Source: Saccharopolyspora indica
GTDB taxonomy: Bacteria > Actinomycetota > Actinomycetes > Mycobacteriales > Pseudonocardiaceae
DNA: 64,000 nt
NCBI RefSeq assembly: GCF_027853965.1
Contig: NZ_JAQGLB010000002.1
Span: 248,001 to 312,000 of the forward strand
Direction of reading: 5' to 3'
Numbering within the stretch: position 1 is the first letter of the stretch; each line of letters opens with the position of its first letter. Positions 60,794 to 64,000 of this stretch are shown here, piece by piece. Both the position numbers and the translations under genes were made by a program. Below the pieces are notes generated by a model, which saw only the letters and a program-made list of their open reading frames with translations, searched no databases and had not been told where the DNA came from.

Positions 60794-60839
60794 CCCGTGA
60801 GTACTTTGTGGTGCTATAGCGCCACAAAGTACTCACGGG
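60794..60839. repeat. CCCGTGAG-family palindrome, copy 3
   Basis: 46 bp with perfect 18-bp arms CCCGTGAGTACTTTGTGG and CCACAAAGTACTCACGGG and core TGCTATAGCG. It begins 7 bases after the stop of the GT39 gene and may end the operon. Confidence 0.88.
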
Positions 60840-60915
60840 TCCCCACCTGCGGAGCGGGCACCGGCGCGCGGCGGGTGAGACCGGAATCGCGCTGCGCGCG
60901 CAGCGGTGGTTGGGT

Positions 60916-60944
60916 TCCCAGGGTTCGTCCAGGTTTTTCCCAGG
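60916..60944 (+). promoter_or_regulatory. Triple direct repeat, likely response-regulator autoregulatory site
   Basis: TCCCAGG (60916), TCCAGG (60928) and TCCCAGG (60938); their CAGG cores start at 60919, 60930 and 60941, exactly 11 bp apart. They lie about 25 bases before the response regulator start codon. The match to 57470-57487 ties this system to the glycosyltransferase operon. Confidence 0.68.
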
Positions 60945-60966
60945 TTGGGCGGGGAGGCTGGTTGGC

Positions 60967-61671
60967 GTGGCTGATTCCGGTGGAGCTCGGGTGCTGGTCG
61001 TCGACGACGAGCCGAACATCCTGGAACTGCTCACCGCCGCGTTGCGGCTGAGCGGGTTCGAGGTGCGCGGCGCGGCGACCGGTGCTGATGCCTTGCGCGC
61101 GGCGGCGGAGTTCCGGCCGGACATCGTCGTGCTCGACGTGATGCTGCCGGACCGGGACGGGTTCTCGGTCGCCACCGAGCTGCGCGCGGGCGGCGACACC
61201 GTCCCGGTGCTGTTCCTGACCGCGCGGGACGCCGTCGAGGACCGGATCGCGGGGCTCACCGCGGGCGGCGACGACTACGTCACCAAGCCGTTCAGCCTGG
61301 ACGAGGTGGTGCTGCGGCTGCGCGCCATCCTGCGCCGGGTGTGGCCCGCGCAGGCCGCCGACGCGAAGCTGCGCTACCACGACCTGGAGCTGGACGAGGA
61401 CAGCTACGAGGTCCGCCGCGCCGGGCGGCTGGTCACCCTGTCGCCGACCGAGTTCAAACTCCTGCGCTACCTGCTGATCAACGCCGAGAAGGTGGTCAGC
61501 AAGGTGCAGATCCTGGACCGGGTGTGGGACTACGAGTTCGGCGGGGACAGCCGGATCGTGGAGTCCTACATCAGCTACCTGCGGCGCAAGATCGATTCGT
61601 CCGCGCCGCCGCTGATCCACACCATCCGCGGCGTGGGCTACGTGCTGCGGTTGCCGCCGGAGCACCGATGA
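60967..61671 (+). CDS. OmpR-family response regulator
   Basis: A 234-residue regulator. The receiver domain has the acid pair in VLVVDDEPNILELL, phospho-acceptor D57 (DIVVLDVMLPDRDGF) and the Lys of DDYVTKPFSLDE. The C-terminal winged helix ends SRIVESYISYLRRKID, then IHTIRGVGYVLR. GTG at 60967 is chosen as the first codon after the direct repeats with GGGGAGG upstream. It overlaps the kinase gene by 4 bases (ATGA). It likely controls itself and the two glycosyltransferases. Confidence 0.9.
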   Translation: MADSGGARVLVVDDEPNILELLTAALRLSGFEVRGAATGADALRAAAEFRPDIVVLDVMLPDRDGFSVATELRAGGDTVPVLFLTARDAVEDRIAGLTAGGDDYVTKPFSLDEVVLRLRAILRRVWPAQAADAKLRYHDLELDEDSYEVRRAGRLVTLSPTEFKLLRYLLINAEKVVSKVQILDRVWDYEFGGDSRIVESYISYLRRKIDSSAPPLIHTIRGVGYVLRLPPEHR

Positions 61672-63110
61672 GCATCTTCCGCACGTTGCGCGGGCGGCTG
61701 GTGCTCGTGCTGCTGAGCGCGCTGGTGCTCGGCCTGCTGGCGATGGGGCTGACCAGCACCGCCCTGCTGAGCCGGTCGCTGATCGCCCGCACCGACGACC
61801 GGCTGGCCGAGCTGTCCGGGCCGTGGGAGCGCGGCGCGCCACCGCCGGACCCGACGCGCGCCCCGCCGGAGCACGGCCCGGGGCGCGGGGAGCTGCCCAC
61901 CGACTTCCGGGTGCTGGTGTTCGATCCCGGGCACGGGCAGCTCGGCGGGGTGATCGGGAGCCCGGAGGGCGATGTCGGCGGGCCGCTGCTGGTGGATCCG
62001 GCGCGCGGGCCCGAGATCGGGACGGTGCCGGACCGGGCGGGCGGTGCGGACTGGCGGGTGCGGACCGTCGCGCTGCCCAGCGGTCGCGTCGCCGTGCTGG
62101 CGCTGTCGCTGGCCGGGGTGGACGCCACGGTGCGGCAGCTGGTCGTCATCGAGCTGGTGGTGGGCGGCGTAGTGCTGGTCGTGCTGGCGGCGGCGGCCGC
62201 GGTGACGGTGCGGCTGAGCCTGCGGCCGCTGGACCGGATCGAGCGCACCGCCGACGCCATCGCGGCCGGGCAGCTGGACCGGCGCGTTCCGGACCGGGAT
62301 CCGCGGACCGAGACCGGGCGGCTCGGCTCGGCGCTGAACGCGATGCTCGGCAGGCTGGTGGACGCCCTGCAGCAGCGGGAGCACTCCGAGCAGCGGCTGC
62401 GGCGGTTCGTCGCGGACGCCTCGCACGAGCTGCGCACGCCGCTGACCTCGATCCGCGGGTTCGCCGAGCTGTACCGCCGCAGCGACCAGCACCCGCCGGA
62501 GGACGTGCGGACGATGATGCGCCGCATCGAGTCCGAGGCGGTGCGCATGGGCGGCCTGGTCGAGGACATGCTGCTGCTGGCGCGGCTGGACCGGGAGCGC
62601 ACCGTGGACCTGGTCGAGCTCGACCTGGTGCCGCTGGTGCAGGACGTCGTCGATGACGCGCGAGCGCGCGATCCCGACCGGGAGATCACCTCGCGCGGCC
62701 CGGAGCGGCTGCGCGTGCTCGGCGACGGCCCGCGGCTGCGGCAGGTGCTGACGAACCTGGTGAGCAACGCGCTGTTGCACAGCACGCCCGGCTCACCGAT
62801 CACCGTCGAGTTGGCGCCCGGTTCGGCAGGCGGGGGAGCGCTCGCATCAGCGGGAGCGGAGCTGGCGCCGGACGCTCCGGTCGCGGTGGTGTCGATCGCC
62901 GACAGCGGCCCGGGCATCGCTGCCGAGCACGCGGGCCGGATCTTCGACCGCTTCTACCGGGTGGACGACGGCCGCACCCGCGAGTCGGGCGGTGCGGGGC
63001 TCGGCCTGGCGATAGCGGCGGCCCTGGCCGGAGCGCACAACGGCTGCGTGGACCTCCGCGCGAACCCGGCCGGAGGCTGCACCTTCCGCCTCCTGCTGCC
63101 CCTGGCGTGA
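61668..63110 (+). CDS. Sensor histidine kinase
   Basis: A 480-residue membrane kinase. Helix 1 (residues 12-35) and helix 2 (about 160-185) flank an extracytoplasmic sensor region with a Pro/Gly-rich stretch. A HAMP domain follows (LSLRPLDRIERTADAIAAG), then the phospho-acceptor H253 in DASHELRTPLTSI, and an ATP-binding domain with N box LTNLVSNALLHS and G boxes DSGPGI and GGAGLGLAIA. The signal is unknown. A family-2 palindrome follows and may end the operon. Confidence 0.9.
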   Translation: MSIFRTLRGRLVLVLLSALVLGLLAMGLTSTALLSRSLIARTDDRLAELSGPWERGAPPPDPTRAPPEHGPGRGELPTDFRVLVFDPGHGQLGGVIGSPEGDVGGPLLVDPARGPEIGTVPDRAGGADWRVRTVALPSGRVAVLALSLAGVDATVRQLVVIELVVGGVVLVVLAAAAAVTVRLSLRPLDRIERTADAIAAGQLDRRVPDRDPRTETGRLGSALNAMLGRLVDALQQREHSEQRLRRFVADASHELRTPLTSIRGFAELYRRSDQHPPEDVRTMMRRIESEAVRMGGLVEDMLLLARLDRERTVDLVELDLVPLVQDVVDDARARDPDREITSRGPERLRVLGDGPRLRQVLTNLVSNALLHSTPGSPITVELAPGSAGGGALASAGAELAPDAPVAVVSIADSGPGIAAEHAGRIFDRFYRVDDGRTRESGGAGLGLAIAAALAGAHNGCVDLRANPAGGCTFRLLLPLA

Positions 63111-63136
63111 CGGGAAGTGTTTCCGCAGGTGGTGGG

Positions 63137-63182
63137 CCCGTGAGTGCTTTGTGGGGTTATAGCACCACAAAGCACTCACGGG
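63137..63182. repeat. CCCGTGAG-family palindrome, copy 4
   Basis: 46 bp with perfect 18-bp arms CCCGTGAGTGCTTTGTGG and CCACAAAGCACTCACGGG and core GGTTATAGCA. It lies between the convergent kinase and asnB genes. Compared with copy 3, TACT/AGTA has become TGCT/AGCA in both arms, so the stem is kept. Confidence 0.9.
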
Positions 63183-63191
63183 CCCATCTCG

Positions 63192-64000
63192 TCAGAGCTT
63201 GATGGTCGGCCGATGGATATCCACCCAGGCCGCCATGTCGAGGGCCCGCTCGAAGGTGAAGCGGGTCGGCGTGTCGATGTGCTCCGGGTCCAGCGCCAGC
63301 GCGTCGCGCAGCCACTGGCCGTCGAGCAGGGACAGCGCCTCGTCGTCCGCTGCCACCAGGTCCGCCACCTGTCGCTGCAGGGCCGCCGCGTACTTCGGGT
63401 CCTGCGTGGACGGGTACGGGCTCTTCACCCGCTCCACCACCGACTTCGGCAGCGCGTCCGCGGTGGCGTGGCGCAGCAGGCTCTTCTCCCTGCCGTCGAA
63501 GGTCTTCAGCGACCACGGCGCGTTGTAGACGTACTCGACCAGCCGGTGGTCGCAGAACGGCACCCGGACCTCCAGGCCGACCGCCATCGACATCCGGTCC
63601 TTGCGGTCCAGCAGGATCCGGACGAACCGCGTCAGGTGCAGGTGGCTGATCTCCCGCATCCGCCGCTCGGCGGCGCTCTCCCCGTCGAGCACCGGCACCG
63701 CCGCGATCGCCTCGCGGTACCGGTCGGCCACGTAGGAGTCCAGGTCCAGCACGTCGCGCACGTGCGGGGCCAGCACGTGGTCGTGCGAACCGCGCACCGA
63801 GGCCATCCACGGGAAGGTGTCGGCCGCGCGGGCCTCCGGGTCGTGGAACCAGCGGTAGCCGCCGAACACCTCGTCCGCGGATTCGCCGGACAGCGCCACC
63901 GTGGAGTGCTGCCGGATCGCCTTGAACAGCAGGTACAGCGACTGGTCGATGTCGCCGAGCCCCATCGGCAGGTCGCGGGCCCGCACGGTGGCCCGCCGCG
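63192..64000 (-). CDS. asnB: Asparagine synthetase (glutamine-hydrolysing), C-terminal part (cut by window edge)
   Basis: The 268 visible residues are the C-terminal synthetase domain of AsnB; the N-terminal glutaminase domain is beyond the window. VALSGESADEVFGGYRWFH is the pyrophosphate-loop region (SGE-D), and RKDRMSMAVGLEVRVPFCDH followed by PWSLKTFDGREKSLLR is diagnostic of the family. It makes asparagine from aspartate, glutamine and ATP. Relatives in antibiotic and cell-wall modification clusters (amidotransferases) have the same fold, so a modification role cannot be excluded without the rest. Confidence 0.9.
   Translation of the reverse strand, partial: RRATVRARDLPMGLGDIDQSLYLLFKAIRQHSTVALSGESADEVFGGYRWFHDPEARAADTFPWMASVRGSHDHVLAPHVRDVLDLDSYVADRYREAIAAVPVLDGESAAERRMREISHLHLTRFVRILLDRKDRMSMAVGLEVRVPFCDHRLVEYVYNAPWSLKTFDGREKSLLRHATADALPKSVVERVKSPYPSTQDPKYAAALQRQVADLVAADDEALSLLDGQWLRDALALDPEHIDTPTRFTFERALDMAAWVDIHRPTIKL

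Overview
The window is high-GC chromosomal DNA of an actinomycete, almost certainly from the Pseudonocardiaceae and probably Saccharopolyspora. Four things point there: the gene order (serA-leuB-cimA, gltX, ndgR/leuCD-hup, ppk-fbiD-gpsA, ddl-thiL-ung-rpmB, recG-pyc-rsmD-coaD, sepIVA-yceD-rpmF-rnc-mutM); the HU protein with a long Lys/Ala tail; the F420 gene fbiD; and a secreted guanyl-specific ribonuclease that closely resembles RNase St of Saccharopolyspora erythraea as I remember it. No integrase, transposase, phage gene or CRISPR array was seen. Both ends cut genes: serA at the left and asnB at the right.

Layout. 0-5.9 kb: branched-chain and serine biosynthesis (serA, leuB, cimA) with an inserted SRPBCC/ArsR pair; cimA is preceded by a short Ile-rich leader peptide and a transcription attenuator. 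5.9-10 kb: an accessory block (TetR, FAD monooxygenase, NmrA-like reductase, second FAD monooxygenase) between the FAH-family gene and gltX. 10-15 kb: gltX, a HAD phosphatase, tRNA-Gln and two tRNA-Glu genes, an orphan gene, and ndgR. 15-25 kb: leuCD, hup, mutT1-ppk, fbiD, plsC and gpsA. 25-30 kb: sulfur amino acid genes (a cystathionine gamma-lyase-type enzyme and cysteine dioxygenase) and a MocR-regulated flavin oxidase/GNAT pair. 30-45 kb: ddl, DUF3515, a minimal Lrp protein, thiL, a ProP-like transporter, ung, rpmB, a DAK-type kinase, a YtrA-type regulator with three membrane genes, and recG. 45-57 kb: pyc, a HelR-type ATPase, rsmD, coaD, the secreted RNase, sepIVA, yceD, rpmF, rnc and mutM. 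57-64 kb: two membrane glycosyltransferases, a two-component system and partial asnB.

How genes work together. serA, leuB, cimA, leuC and leuD supply serine and branched-chain amino acids. cimA appears to be controlled by ribosome stalling on Ile codons, and leuCD by the divergent IclR regulator NdgR. ppk, mutT1, fbiD, gpsA, plsC, ddl, thiL, coaD and pyc are conserved metabolic genes. The two-component system shares 11-bp-spaced TCCCAGG-type direct repeats with the promoter of the glycosyltransferase operon next to it, so it probably controls that operon and itself.

The most unusual content is non-coding. Three families of dispersed inverted-repeat elements fill the intergenic gaps: (1) palindromes built on GATTTC...GAAATC; (2) 44-46-bp palindromes starting CCCGTGAG; (3) an element of up to about 215 bp that folds into a covarying hairpin with an invariant TGATGTATG loop, and that in two copies begins exactly at the stop codon of the preceding gene. 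Several genes also appear to make leaderless mRNAs from a TANNNT -10 box 6-7 nt before the start codon.
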